A stretch of 64,000 bases of DNA from Neotamlana laminarinivorans (GCF_020523925.1 NZ_JAJAPW010000002.1:62001-126000), one strand, 5' to 3'; shown: positions 1-9,162, counted from the stretch's first letter. Notes: generated from the sequence alone by a model not told the origin. Made by a program: numbers and translations.

Positions 1-52
1 AAAATCATACAACAAGAATTTTCAGAAAAAAACAATAATTATCTTTTAAAAA

Positions 53-928
53 TTAGTATAATCGTTGCTTTATAAAAGCCTTCTTTTGACTTTTAAAGTG
101 ATAAACTATTCCAAAAAGAGAAATAACTGCTGTTAATACAGAAAATAACAACCCTACAGTTACGGCCTTTGAAGCATCAAATAAAAACATAGAAGATGCT
201 TGTAAAAAAATCATTTCGCGTACACCAATTCCTGAAAAGGAGAATATTGACAAAACAGAGGATATTAAAAAAACTAGTATATAAACTGAATAAGTGCTAG
301 GTGCTAATTTTAAGGATAACAGAATAAAAACGACCGATAAACACTGCAATAACTGTATAAAAAACGATAATAGAATAGCTTTTGTAGAAATTTTAAAAAA
401 AGAATTAAACCATTGTTTTAATATAAAATAAGAACCTAAAGCACCCAAAATTAGTAATACGCCTAAAAGCCAAAATAAATTTTCTGTTTTAAAATACGGC
501 ACAAAAAAACATATTAAAACAGTTAAAAAGCTAATTGCAATTAAACCAAAAAACCTATCAATAAAAACTACAGCAGAAAGCTTTTTTATTGGCCAATTAA
601 ACGTTTTATTTAAAATGTAAACCTTATAAGCATCGCCACCAACACCACCTGGAATAAAAAAATTATAAAACATGCCTAATAAGTATAGCTTATAATTGCT
701 TTTTCTAGAAATAGCAAAACCGGAGCTTATAAAAATTAAATAAAGTCGTTTAGCTGATATAATTTGAGAAAAACTAAAACATAGCAATGCTACGATAAAA
801 AACTCAATATTTATTTTTTGTAAAACACTATAAATATCTGTAAAAGAAATATTGGTAAAAACCCAATATAACAGAATACAAGTTACTGTAATTTTAAGAA
901 GCGTATAAAGTTGTTTTTTTGTCTCCAA
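53..928 (-). CDS. Lysylphosphatidylglycerol synthetase-like (flippase-like) integral membrane protein
   Basis: A 291-residue protein that is hydrophobic almost throughout, with about seven predicted membrane spans. The Gly-rich FIPGGVGGDA motif at residues 91-100 is typical of the UPF0104/TIGR00374 membrane family, related to the flippase half of MprF. Members are thought to move or modify lipids or lipid-linked sugars at the inner membrane; the substrate here is unknown. It overlaps the end of the upstream glycosyltransferase gene by 35 bases and is probably translationally coupled to it, in a run with an SDR sugar epimerase. That context favours a role in a lipid-linked glycan pathway (inference). 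Confidence 0.8.
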   Translation of the reverse strand: METKKQLYTLLKITVTCILLYWVFTNISFTDIYSVLQKINIEFFIVALLCFSFSQIISAKRLYLIFISSGFAISRKSNYKLYLLGMFYNFFIPGGVGGDAYKVYILNKTFNWPIKKLSAVVFIDRFFGLIAISFLTVLICFFVPYFKTENLFWLLGVLLILGALGSYFILKQWFNSFFKISTKAILLSFFIQLLQCLSVVFILLSLKLAPSTYSVYILVFLISSVLSIFSFSGIGVREMIFLQASSMFLFDASKAVTVGLLFSVLTAVISLFGIVYHFKSQKKAFIKQRLY

Positions 929-1862
929 AACTTGTAATATTTCTAACGTTATAAGGTGTTTTGTTTTGGGACTCGTAATAGGTACGCATCAATAAATCTG
1001 CCACAATTCCAATTGTAAACAACTGAATACCAACTAAAATTAATAAAATCCCTAAAAATAACAAAGGTCTTGTGCCAATATCGTTCCCTAAAAATTTTAC
1101 AATTAATAAATATATGTTTATTAATAATCCTAAGCCAAAAAATGCCATTCCCATATTACCGAATAAATACAATGGTTTTTGAAGGTATTTACGCTGAAAA
1201 AGTATAAGTAGCAAATCATTCATTACCTTAAATGTTCTTCCTAAGCCGTATTTTGATACTCCAAATTTTCGTGGATGATGTTTTACTGGTATTTCGGTTA
1301 TTCTGGCGCCATCAATATGAGCATTTAGAGCAATAAAACGGTGCAACTCGCCGTAAAGTGGAATATTTTTTGCTGTTTCGGCAGTCATTACTTTTAAAGC
1401 ACAACCTGCATCGGAAATATGAAGTTTTGTTGCTTTTCTAATTATAAAATTGGCAATTTTAGATGGGAATGTTTTTATAATATTATCTTTTCGTTTGGCA
1501 CGAATACCTGTTACCAAATCCCAGTCTTCGGCAATTGCTAACTCTAACATTTTTGGTATATCAGAAGGGTCGTTTTGCATATCGCCATCTATAGTAACTA
1601 CATAATTTCCACGAGCAAATTCTATACCAGCAGCAAGTGCAGAACTTTGTCCGTAATTTCGTTTAAGCTCAATAAGTATCACATTAGGATTTTCAAGAAC
1701 TTTTATTTGCTGTCTAGTTTTATCTGTTGAAAAATCATCAACATAAATAATTTCATATTTATACAATTTTAAAGCATCTTCAATAGATTTTGTTAATAAC
1801 CCAACGTTACCTTCTTCATTATAAACAGGTATTACTACAGATATATATGTATTAGAGCTCAT
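894..1862 (-). CDS. Family 2 glycosyltransferase, DPM1/GtrB/ArnC-like, membrane anchored
   Basis: 322 residues. The N-terminal GT-A fold is shown by SVVIPVYNEEGNV (residues 8-20), VDDFSTDKT near 41 and the metal-binding IDGDMQNDPSD around 91-101. Two hydrophobic C-terminal segments (about 230-290) are those of polyprenyl-phosphate sugar transferases such as DPM1, GtrB and ArnC. These enzymes transfer a sugar from a nucleotide donor to undecaprenyl phosphate on the cytoplasmic face; donor and acceptor cannot be read from the sequence. It lies 8 bases after the epimerase gene and overlaps the following membrane-protein gene, so the three probably form one operon. Confidence 0.88.
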   Translation of the reverse strand: MSSNTYISVVIPVYNEEGNVGLLTKSIEDALKLYKYEIIYVDDFSTDKTRQQIKVLENPNVILIELKRNYGQSSALAAGIEFARGNYVVTIDGDMQNDPSDIPKMLELAIAEDWDLVTGIRAKRKDNIIKTFPSKIANFIIRKATKLHISDAGCALKVMTAETAKNIPLYGELHRFIALNAHIDGARITEIPVKHHPRKFGVSKYGLGRTFKVMNDLLLILFQRKYLQKPLYLFGNMGMAFFGLGLLINIYLLIVKFLGNDIGTRPLLFLGILLILVGIQLFTIGIVADLLMRTYYESQNKTPYNVRNITSFGDKKTTLYAS

Positions 1863-1870
1863 TATAAGTT

Positions 1871-2929
1871 TTAATTTTCTTGAATTTCTTTTTCTAAATT
1901 TTTGGTATTTTTTTCAGCAAAATAATCTACATACCAATCTACAAATGCTTTAACACCATCGTTTAAACTCGTTGTTGGTTTATACCCAATGGCTTTTTTT
2001 AAGCTGGTTACATTCGCAAATGTTCGTTTAACATCTCCAGGTTGCATAGGCAAAAACATTTTCTTGGCTTTTATATTTAAATTATTTTCTAAGGCTTTTA
2101 TAAATGCCATAAGTTTAATTGGCTTACTGTTACCAACATTGTGTAACACATAAGGTGGTTTTTTATTTTTTGCAACTGGCGGATGTTTGCTTATTCCTAT
2201 TATGCCTTTTACAATATCATCTACATAGGTAAAATCGCGTTTCATTTTACCGTTATTAAAAATTTTAATGGGTTTGTTATTTATAATGGCATCGGTAAAA
2301 AGTGACGGTGCCATATCTGGCCTACCCCAAGGCCCATAAACCGTAAAAAAACGCAACCCTGTAGTTGGTATTTTGAATAAATGACTGTATGTATGCGCCA
2401 TGAGCTCATTGCTTTTTTTGGTTGCAGCATATAAACTTATGGGTGTATCTACTTTATGTTTTACAGAAAATGGCACTTTTTTTTGATTACCATAAACGGA
2501 AGAGCTTGAAGCATATACTAGGTGTTTTACAGGGTTTTGCCTACAAGCTTCAAGAATATTTAAAAAACCATCAACATTACTTTTTAAATATACTTCGGGA
2601 TTTTGTATGCTATAACGAACACCTGCTTGAGCTGCTAGATGAATTACAACATCGAATTTATGTGTTTCAAAAAGTTGCATAACTGCTTCCTTTTGGCATA
2701 AATCCATTTTAATAAAAAAGTAATTAGAATACGTTTCGGACTGGACCGCAACATTATTTAAAACCTTATGTTTTAAAATTCCGGTTTGTACTAAACGGTC
2801 GTATTTAAGTTGTGTACTGTAGTATTTGTTTAAATTATCGAAACCAACTACAAAATAACCTGCATTTAATAGTTTTGAAACTACATGAAAACCAATAAAT
2901 CCGGCAGCACCTGTTACTAAAACTTTCAT
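1871..2929 (-). CDS. NAD-dependent epimerase/dehydratase, UDP-glucuronate 4-epimerase type
   Basis: 352-residue extended SDR. The NAD-binding GAAGFIG sits at residues 7-13, the SSSSVYG catalytic Ser/Thr region at 141-147 and the YxxxK pair at Y167/K171. The stretches RFFTVYGPWGRPDMA and RDFTYVDDIV are characteristic of UDP-GlcA 4-epimerases (CapI/LspL/GAE group), which make UDP-galacturonate for surface polysaccharides. Exact substrate specificity is inferred from family resemblance. First gene of a three-gene envelope glycosylation operon with the GT2 transferase and flippase-like protein. Confidence 0.88.
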   Translation of the reverse strand: MKVLVTGAAGFIGFHVVSKLLNAGYFVVGFDNLNKYYSTQLKYDRLVQTGILKHKVLNNVAVQSETYSNYFFIKMDLCQKEAVMQLFETHKFDVVIHLAAQAGVRYSIQNPEVYLKSNVDGFLNILEACRQNPVKHLVYASSSSVYGNQKKVPFSVKHKVDTPISLYAATKKSNELMAHTYSHLFKIPTTGLRFFTVYGPWGRPDMAPSLFTDAIINNKPIKIFNNGKMKRDFTYVDDIVKGIIGISKHPPVAKNKKPPYVLHNVGNSKPIKLMAFIKALENNLNIKAKKMFLPMQPGDVKRTFANVTSLKKAIGYKPTTSLNDGVKAFVDWYVDYFAEKNTKNLEKEIQEN

Positions 2930-3079
2930 ACGAAAACAACTCGATTAATACACCAAGTTATTAATTATTAAACGTATAAATATGTCAATAAATAAATACT
3001 AACAGTTATTTAATGGTAAGGAAACAAATGGATTTTAATTTACGTTATTGCTTAATTTAAATGTAACATTAAGCTTAAT

Positions 3080-3529
3080 TTACACCTTTTTAATTACATT
3101 GGTTACAATGCCCCAAATAATAAAATCGTTATCTTCTGTTATTTTAATTATTGGATAATTGGGATTTTCCGGTTGCAAAAACATACCGTCTTTATCTATT
3201 TTTAAACGTTTAACAGTAAACTCTCCATCAAGAAAACAAACAGCTATTTTGTTATTAGCAGGCTCTATACTGCGGTCTATTACTAATAGGTCGCTATCTT
3301 CTAATCCTGCCCCAATCATAGATTGGCCGCTTACTCTTGCAAAAAAAGTAGCTTCTTTATTTTTTATTAGTTCTCGGTCTAGAGATAATCGTTCTTCTTT
3401 AAAATCTTCTGCTGGCGAAGGGAATCCGGCAGAAATACCTGTATCTAAAAAAACTGCATCTAGACCACTTGTAACTTCTGGTGTAAAAAAAGTTAGGTTT
3501 TTGCCTTTATGTATAGTATTGCTTCGCAT
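3080..3529 (-). CDS. umuD: UmuD-like S24 family self-cleaving protein, translesion synthesis
   Basis: 149 residues, full length for UmuD. An Ala-Gly autocleavage site lies in SAGFPSPAEDF (A34/G35). The nucleophilic serine is S70 in VSGQSM and the general base lysine is K107 in FTVKRLK. UmuD is cleaved after RecA activation and joins UmuC to form DNA polymerase V. It is transcribed alone, while umuC lies about 11 kb away at 14608, so the usual umuDC operon is split. No obvious shared palindrome was found upstream of both genes. Confidence 0.9.
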   Translation of the reverse strand: MRSNTIHKGKNLTFFTPEVTSGLDAVFLDTGISAGFPSPAEDFKEERLSLDRELIKNKEATFFARVSGQSMIGAGLEDSDLLVIDRSIEPANNKIAVCFLDGEFTVKRLKIDKDGMFLQPENPNYPIIKITEDNDFIIWGIVTNVIKKV

Positions 3530-3593
3530 TGTAAGTTATATTAATGTATAAATTTAGTAAACTTTGTAATTGAAAAAAAGAAGCTTTGTATAT

Positions 3594-3629
3594 TTATAAA
3601 AAAACCTTCAGCTATAAAACTGAAGGTTT
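3594..3629 (-). terminator. Rho-independent terminator after the DUF6646-like gene
   Basis: Inverted repeat with arms 3602-3611 (AAACCTTCAG) and 3620-3629 (CTGAAGGTTT) and an 8-base loop. Read on the minus strand it runs into a T tract, so it ends the transcript of the gene at 3657-4157 before umuD. Confidence 0.7.
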
Positions 3630-3656
3630 ACTTATTTAATTAAATTATAAATCTTC

Positions 3657-4157
3657 TTATAAGTTAAAAGAAGCTCCAATATTTATAGTTACTTGGTTGT
3701 TTAATTTTTCAGCTGGATTAAGGTTTTCATCATAAGTAGCTAAAGGAAAATTAAGTTCTGAATAAACACCAAACCCTTCTGTAAAAAAGTAACGTGCACC
3801 AACATGACCACCAAAGTTTTTAAAACTTAAACTTAAACCAGGATATAAATCAAAATTATCGCTAACATTAATAACATTCCCTAAATTAGCGTTAAAACGC
3901 GCCTTAAGATCAATACGATCACTAAAATCGACATCATAAACATTATCTAAATCTTCATCTACACCTAAAAGATAAGTAGAGGATAACCCGATTGAGATGT
4001 TTTCTCCAATACCATAATCGTAACTTAAATTTAAACCACTACCATTGTCTTGAACATTTAAACCTACTTGAAATTTGGTATCACCTTTTCCTTCAAAAGC
4101 CTGTGCATTAATTAATAAAGTACTTGTTAATGCTAATAATAAAATTAAATTCTTCAT
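3657..4157 (-). CDS. Small outer-membrane beta-barrel-like protein (DUF6646-like)
   Basis: 166 residues from the ATG at 4157. A longer reading from 4184 adds nine residues before an obvious signal peptide (MKNLILLLALTSTLLINAQA), so the internal start is preferred. The mature part alternates polar and hydrophobic residues in short strands and ends in an aromatic/hydrophobic strand finishing in Phe-Asn-Leu, as in small outer-membrane barrels. It resembles the flavobacterial DUF6646 family as I remember it. Function unknown. Monocistronic, with its own terminator. Confidence 0.72.
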   Translation of the reverse strand: MKNLILLLALTSTLLINAQAFEGKGDTKFQVGLNVQDNGSGLNLSYDYGIGENISIGLSSTYLLGVDEDLDNVYDVDFSDRIDLKARFNANLGNVINVSDNFDLYPGLSLSFKNFGGHVGARYFFTEGFGVYSELNFPLATYDENLNPAEKLNNQVTINIGASFNL

Positions 4158-4211
4158 AATATCTTTTATAGATTTGAAGTGCAAATATAGCCAATTTATA
4201 TACTATAAAAT

Positions 4212-5078
4212 TTACTTACTCATATTTTTGTGGGTTCTTAAAATGGCTTGTCTGTTTTTCCAGTCTATCCATTTTTGTCCTTTTATGCGGCGCATAGCAT
4301 TGTCTAATGTCCGCATAATAAACACATTATAAATAGCTTTACTTAAGTTTTTGGGGTTTCTAGCTATAGCCCTTAAACTCATAGAAAAGCCAGGTGTTTC
4401 GTAACGCATATAGTGCCAATACCCTTCGGGAATATATAATATTTCACCGTGGTTTAGCTCACAAACCCAACCTTGAGCTTTTTTTAACGCAGGCCATTTT
4501 TTAAAATCGGGGTTGTTAAAATCAATGTCTTCTCGCGTTATTAAAGAATGCGGAATTTTGTATAAAACATCGTTTTGATTTTGGTCGAAAAGGATACACT
4601 TTTTTTGCCCATCAAAATGAAAATGAAAAATATTTGCCAAATCTATATCGTAATGCATAAAGGTATACGAATCTCTTCCTCCAAAAAACAACATAGGTAT
4701 GCTTTTCATTAGGCGTAAACCAAAATCGGGAAATGTAAAATCTTTTTGTAATTGCGGTATTTCCTTTAAGGCATTCCATAAAAAAATACGAAACTTAGTA
4801 GGTTCGCGCTTAAGTAAATCAATATACTCGGCAAGTTTCATTTTAGCATGTGGTTCGTTAAACCCATCTTCATGATTTACAGGTCTGTCATCATAAAGCG
4901 GAACGGTAATTTCGCCACCTAAAGTTTTTATATACGCTAAATTCCATTTTTTATACGCTGGCCAATCTTCAATAAAACGCTCAATAACCACAGGTTTTTG
5001 TGGTTTAAAATAACATTTTAAAAACTCCTGTTTCGTAATAGTTTTTACCCTAGGAATGCTTTGTAAATTTAACGACAA
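4212..5078 (-). CDS. Cupin-8/JmjC-type Fe(II)- and 2-oxoglutarate-dependent oxygenase-like protein
   Basis: 288 residues. The metal-binding facial triad is visible as H142 and D144 in MHYDIDLANIF and H222 in EGYWHYM. IPEGYWH preceded by HGEILY is the standard second cupin strand of Cupin_8/JmjC hydroxylases. Such proteins hydroxylate protein or small-molecule substrates with 2-oxoglutarate and O2; the substrate is unknown. It stands alone between two short intergenic stretches and has no signal peptide, so it should be cytoplasmic. Confidence 0.82.
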   Translation of the reverse strand: MSLNLQSIPRVKTITKQEFLKCYFKPQKPVVIERFIEDWPAYKKWNLAYIKTLGGEITVPLYDDRPVNHEDGFNEPHAKMKLAEYIDLLKREPTKFRIFLWNALKEIPQLQKDFTFPDFGLRLMKSIPMLFFGGRDSYTFMHYDIDLANIFHFHFDGQKKCILFDQNQNDVLYKIPHSLITREDIDFNNPDFKKWPALKKAQGWVCELNHGEILYIPEGYWHYMRYETPGFSMSLRAIARNPKNLSKAIYNVFIMRTLDNAMRRIKGQKWIDWKNRQAILRTHKNMSK

Positions 5079-5199
5079 CGGTATAAAAATTAAGTACGCA
5101 AAGTTAACAAAACGTTACCAAAGTAAAAATAGTGTACAAAGCTAAAGCTTTTAAAAAGATGGTTTTTTATTAAAAACAAACAACACTAATATATTAATT

Positions 5200-5682
5200 T
5201 TATACCCATTTTGATTCTGATTGGGTAGCATCTAAAAGCTTTATATTAAATATTTCGGATATATATTTTGCGTTTTCAAAAGCATCATTAATTTCAGAAG
5301 TTCTGTAAGCTTCTATTTTTTTGTTTGTGTTATAAAATAAGTTTAATACAAAAATAGGGTTAGAAAAATTTGCAGATGCTCCCATGGCTTGAACACGTTT
5401 ATTTTCTTTTGTTTTAAACACTGAAATATATTCAAGTTCAGGCAAATCTTTCCACGACCCAAATTTCAAGCCCATTATCCAATAAATTTCTCTAAATTTT
5501 TTTGAAGCTAAATCTATTTCAGAGCCTTCTCTTAACATCAAAAAAACGCCAATACCAGAAAGTATTAAATTAAAAACATTGTTAGTTACGGCTCCAAAAA
5601 CACCAATAATAAAAAGAAAAGCACCAATAACTTGTTTAATTATTGATGCTTTTCTTAAATGTAATAAAGTTGTATTATGCAT
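5200..5682 (-). CDS. Small membrane protein, paralogue of the one at 13061-13603
   Basis: 160 residues. Two hydrophobic segments at about 15-60 are followed by a soluble C-terminal domain. That domain shares the pattern W-x-D-L-x-x-LEYISVFKT, a middle strand, and an FNIKLLDA-x(6)-KWV ending with the protein encoded at 13061-13603, so the two are paralogues. The look is that of the flavobacterial STM3941/PH-like membrane proteins, but I do not recognise it firmly. It follows the flotillin gene by 21 bases on the same strand and may be the third gene of that operon. Confidence 0.6.
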   Translation of the reverse strand: MHNTTLLHLRKASIIKQVIGAFLFIIGVFGAVTNNVFNLILSGIGVFLMLREGSEIDLASKKFREIYWIMGLKFGSWKDLPELEYISVFKTKENKRVQAMGASANFSNPIFVLNLFYNTNKKIEAYRTSEINDAFENAKYISEIFNIKLLDATQSESKWV

Positions 5683-5703
5683 TCTTAAATTTTACAAATA
5701 GTT

Positions 5704-7125
5704 TTATTCTGCCTTTTTAGCCGAATCTTTTTGCCCTTCTTCAACTATATCCTTTATATCTTTTCCTTTTAAATATTCTGGTAACTCCATACCAGCCATA
5801 TTAAACATATCTTGTAATGGAGGTACCGATTTATACATTCCAGACAAGAAATTTGCAGTAGATGATTTACCATCTTTATTTCCACCATTTTCCCAAACAG
5901 TAACTTTATCAATTTTAATATTTTTAATAGCTTCTGCTTGTGTTTTTACAAGTTCAGGTAATTTATCTGCAACTAAGAGTAATACAGCATCTTTAGAGTT
6001 GTTTCCAGCGGCTTTAACAATTTGGTCTAAACCTGCAGCTTGTTTAGTTAAAACTTCGTATAAACCTTTTGCTTCAGCTTGTGCTTTAAATAAAATAGCG
6101 TCTGCTTCACCTTTTGCACGTCGTCTAATACGTTCTGCTTCAGCTTCAGCATCAATTTCTGCCTTCTTTTTGTCAATTTCTGCTGGTACAATAACATCGG
6201 CCATTTGAGAAGAGCGTTCTCTCTCTGCTCTAGCTGTTTCAGCCTCTTGTTCTGCAGCGTAGGCTTCCTCTAAAGCTTTTGCACTTTGTACTTTTTCTGC
6301 GGCTATAGCAACACGTTCTGCCTCGGCTTCTCTTTGTCTACGTAAAGAATCAGAATTTGCTACAGCAATTTTTGCGGTATTTTCACCTTCTACCGCTTGT
6401 GCATTTGCGGCTGCAACTTGTGTTCTTTCATCTTGAACAGCATTAGCTTCACCAATAGAACCGTCTCTAGTTTTTTCTGCAACCGATTTACGTGCTGCGT
6501 TAATAGCATGTGCAGCGGCTTCTTTACCAAGTGCTTCAATATATCCAGACTCGTCTACAATATCTGTAATATTTACGTTAATTAATTTTAAACCGACTTT
6601 CTTTAATTCGGTTTCTACCGATTGCGAAATGTTAGTTAAAAACTTATCTCTATCGTTATTAATCTCTTCAATATCCATAGAAGCAACAACTAAACGTAGC
6701 TGTCCAAAAATAATTTCTTTGGCAAGTTCTTGCACATCGTTCATTGATAATCCTAACAAACGTTCTGCAGCATTTTGCATAACACCAGGTTCTGTAGAAA
6801 CCCCAATTGTAAAGCGAGACGGCACATTTACACGAATATTTTGTTTAGAAAGTGCGTTTACTAAGTTAACTTCTATTGAAATAGGTGTTAAATCTAAAAA
6901 CTCGTAATCTTGAATTACAGGAAAAATAAAAGCTGCACCACCATGAATACATTTTGCAGATTGACCGCCGCCAACTTTACCATAAACCACAAGAATTCTA
7001 TCTGAAGGACAACGCTTATAGCGACGAATTAAAATAATTAAAAATAAAAAAATGAATAATACCGCAAAAATTAAGGTAAGCGGTAAGCCAAAATTAGTGC
7101 TCTCCTGAGCCATAAGTAATTTCAT
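5704..7125 (-). CDS. floT: Flotillin-family SPFH membrane scaffold protein
   Basis: 473 residues. One N-terminal membrane segment (about 15-35) is followed by the SPFH/Band 7 domain (about 45-220). A long Ala/Glu-rich coiled-coil (about 220-350) has the repeated EAEA/AEAERIRRRAKGEADA pattern of flotillins, and a variable C-terminal tail follows. Flotillins build membrane microdomains and oligomerise through the coil. It begins 4 bases after an NfeD-like gene, which repeats the yuaF-yuaG (nfeD2-floT) arrangement of other bacteria. A start 12 bases downstream (MAQEST) is also possible. Confidence 0.88.
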   Translation of the reverse strand: MKLLMAQESTNFGLPLTLIFAVLFIFLFLIILIRRYKRCPSDRILVVYGKVGGGQSAKCIHGGAAFIFPVIQDYEFLDLTPISIEVNLVNALSKQNIRVNVPSRFTIGVSTEPGVMQNAAERLLGLSMNDVQELAKEIIFGQLRLVVASMDIEEINNDRDKFLTNISQSVETELKKVGLKLINVNITDIVDESGYIEALGKEAAAHAINAARKSVAEKTRDGSIGEANAVQDERTQVAAANAQAVEGENTAKIAVANSDSLRRQREAEAERVAIAAEKVQSAKALEEAYAAEQEAETARAERERSSQMADVIVPAEIDKKKAEIDAEAEAERIRRRAKGEADAILFKAQAEAKGLYEVLTKQAAGLDQIVKAAGNNSKDAVLLLVADKLPELVKTQAEAIKNIKIDKVTVWENGGNKDGKSSTANFLSGMYKSVPPLQDMFNMAGMELPEYLKGKDIKDIVEEGQKDSAKKAE

Positions 7126-7129
7126 AAGG

Positions 7130-7726
7130 TTATTGTTTTGTAGGTTGTATTGGTTTAATTGTTTTATTTACTATTAAAATGCCATTGCTAGTTACATCAA
7201 TTACTTTTATAATAGTTCCAGAAGCTAAAGGTTCTAATGCATCAGTTAGCGCATCTAGCTCACGTAAAGCACCTTGCACCCTAACACTAACCTTTCCCAT
7301 TTTCGATCTATTTTCTCCTATAGTTAAATAAACTTCACCAACTGCTCCAATAGCATTTTTATAATTTAAAGTTCCACTATCTGCAAGTTTTTGCATAAAG
7401 TAAAACATAGCGGCCATAAGTGTCATCATAATTAAACCACATACAGTAGCAATAACAAAAACTAACGGTGTGGGTAAACCTGCTTCAGTACATGCTATAC
7501 CACTCCAACCAAAAATGGTAAAGAAACCCATTAAATTTTTAAATGTTATAAACTGAAAACCAATACCCGAATCGGCTTCTATTTCTGCATCAACGCTATC
7601 AAAATCATCAGCATCTCCACCTGCAAAGGCTAGAATAACGACTATTGTAAAAATAAGAGACCCTATTACGGCAATAAGCCAAAAGAATTGAGAAATAAAA
7701 TCTAAATTAGAGTACCAATCTAGCAT
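7130..7726 (-). CDS. NfeD/YuaF-like membrane protein with OB-fold tail, flotillin partner
   Basis: 198 residues. One N-terminal membrane helix (about 12-35) is followed by an acidic stretch (DADDFDSVDAEIEADSG), two further helices at about 60-110, then a soluble domain with a GAVGEVYLTIG strand and VRVQG typical of the NfeD OB fold. Such proteins pair with flotillins (YuaF/YuaG) in membrane organisation. It sits directly upstream of, and is surely cotranscribed with, the flotillin gene. Confidence 0.8.
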   Translation of the reverse strand: MLDWYSNLDFISQFFWLIAVIGSLIFTIVVILAFAGGDADDFDSVDAEIEADSGIGFQFITFKNLMGFFTIFGWSGIACTEAGLPTPLVFVIATVCGLIMMTLMAAMFYFMQKLADSGTLNYKNAIGAVGEVYLTIGENRSKMGKVSVRVQGALRELDALTDALEPLASGTIIKVIDVTSNGILIVNKTIKPIQPTKQ

Positions 7727-7963
7727 AATTTGTAATTATAAATTAATAAATTAAATGTAAGCCTAATTGTACGAGATCGCAAACTATTTTAATTGTAAAA
7801 ATCACAATACAATTTAACTTATAGTTAATTGATTTATTTATAAACACTTACTAAAAAATAAACAGACTCGATAAAGCACATAAAAGTATTATATAAAATC
7901 GTACGCTTATTAAGTATTAAAAAACAACATTTTGTTACAAATTAATAAGGTTATATTAATTAT
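7727..7963. other. AT-rich intergenic region between NfeD-like gene start and dispersed element
   Basis: About 237 bases without an open frame. It should contain the promoter of the NfeD/flotillin operon near 7727-7800 and the tail of the bioB transcript. Nothing else coding is visible. The adjoining 95 bases (7964-8058) are the structured dispersed element described separately. Confidence 0.5.
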
Positions 7964-8058
7964 GGCATTACCCCAAAGTTTTGGGGTCGGGCTTTACACT
8001 AATAGTTTTGGCTCGATGCGCGCCTCGCCAAAAGCTAACCGCTGCAATCCCTAATGCG
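7964..8058 (-). repeat. Structured dispersed element, copy 1 (Flavo-1-like candidate RNA)
   Basis: Read on the minus strand it begins GCATTAGGGATTGCAGCGG and ends GGGGTAATGCC. Outer arms GCATTA/TAATGC close the element. A second stem pairs 8027-8036 (AGCTTTTGGC on this strand) with 8004-8012 (GCCAAAACT). A terminal CCCC/GGGG hairpin lies beside GTAAAGCCCGA. Two more copies are at 32008 and 56816. This copy starts about 10 bases after the bioB stop codon, on the coding strand. The consensus recalls the Flavo-1 RNA motif described for Flavobacteria, but I cannot confirm that match. Confidence 0.75.
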
Positions 8059-8067
8059 AGAAGATAG

Positions 8068-9162
8068 TTATTTTAAGTTTTTAGATTTGTTTTTAGCGTT
8101 TTCGTTACGCGCTATTTTATGCTCAGGGCGCGTCCATTTGGGTTTTTCACCTAAATCTTTAAAGTTAGAATCTTTAGCCTCAATTGTTTTAGGTTGCATT
8201 TTTTTGATAAAAGGCTTTTGCGGATTTAAACCCAGAAGTTCAAACATTTTCATGTCTTCATTAACATCGGGGTTTGGTGTAGTAAGCAGTTTATCGCCAG
8301 CAAAAATAGAGTTGGCACCAGCAAAAAAGCACATAGCTTGCCCTTCTTGGCTCATTTGGGTTCTACCAGCGCTTAAACGCACTTGAGTTTCTGGCATTAC
8401 AATTCGTGTTGTAGCAACCATACGCACCATATCCCAAATAGAAACCGGTTGTTCATTTTCTAAAGGTGTGCCTTCAACAGCAACTAAAGCATTAATAGGT
8501 ACAGATTCTGGCTGTGGGTTTAAAGTAGCTAAGGCTACAAGCATACCTGCGCGATCTTCAATACGTTCGCCCATACCTATTATACCACCAGAACAAACGG
8601 TAACATTGGTTTTTCTAACGTTATTAATAGTTTGAATTCGGTCTTCAAAACCACGAGTAGAAATGACTTCTTTATAATATTCCTCCGAAGAATCTAAATT
8701 ATGATTATAGGCATATAAACCTGCTTCTGCCAAACGTTGTGCTTGGTTTTCAGTAAGCATACCTAAAGTACAACAAACTTCCATATCTAGTTTGTTTATG
8801 GTTCTTACCATTTCTAAAACATCATCAAACTCTTTACCGCCTTTTACATTACGCCATGCAGCGCCCATACAAACCCGAGAACTACCGCTTGCTTTAGCTC
8901 GTAAAGCCTGAGCTTTAACTTGTTGTACACTCATTAAATCGTTACCTTCTACATTAGTGTGGTAGCGTGCCGCTTGTGGGCAATAACCACAATCTTCGGG
9001 GCAACCACCGGTTTTTATAGATAATAAAGTACTTACCTGTACAGTGTTAGGGTCGTGGTGTTTTCGATGTACCTTTGCAGCTTCAAACAACAAATCCATT
9101 AAGGGTTTGTTATAAATTTCTAAAATCTCAGATTTTGTCCAGTTATGTTTAAAGCTGCTCAT
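8068..9162 (-). CDS. bioB: Biotin synthase
   Basis: 364 residues from the ATG at 9162 (MSSFKHNW). A longer open frame up to 9258 would run into the upstream receptor gene and lacks family similarity, so it is rejected. The radical-SAM cluster is C54, C58 and C61 in GGCPEDCGYCPQ. GAAWRN, the YNHNLDSSEEYY motif and the GRTQMSQEGQ region are all classic BioB. The enzyme inserts sulfur into dethiobiotin. It follows a TonB receptor gene by 13 bases, in one operon, with a MocR-type regulator divergent upstream. No bioA/D/F genes are in this window. A structured dispersed element follows the stop codon. Confidence 0.96.
   Translation of the reverse strand: MSSFKHNWTKSEILEIYNKPLMDLLFEAAKVHRKHHDPNTVQVSTLLSIKTGGCPEDCGYCPQAARYHTNVEGNDLMSVQQVKAQALRAKASGSSRVCMGAAWRNVKGGKEFDDVLEMVRTINKLDMEVCCTLGMLTENQAQRLAEAGLYAYNHNLDSSEEYYKEVISTRGFEDRIQTINNVRKTNVTVCSGGIIGMGERIEDRAGMLVALATLNPQPESVPINALVAVEGTPLENEQPVSIWDMVRMVATTRIVMPETQVRLSAGRTQMSQEGQAMCFFAGANSIFAGDKLLTTPNPDVNEDMKMFELLGLNPQKPFIKKMQPKTIEAKDSNFKDLGEKPKWTRPEHKIARNENAKNKSKNLK

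Noticed and set aside
2422-2682. Plus-strand frame inside the epimerase gene
   Set aside because: Antisense to the conserved catalytic region of an SDR with intact motifs; no independent support.
5999-6907. Several plus-strand frames opposite the flotillin gene
   Set aside because: They are antisense to the conserved SPFH and Ala/Glu-rich coiled-coil regions, have no start context and encode Ser/Cys-rich nonsense-like proteins.
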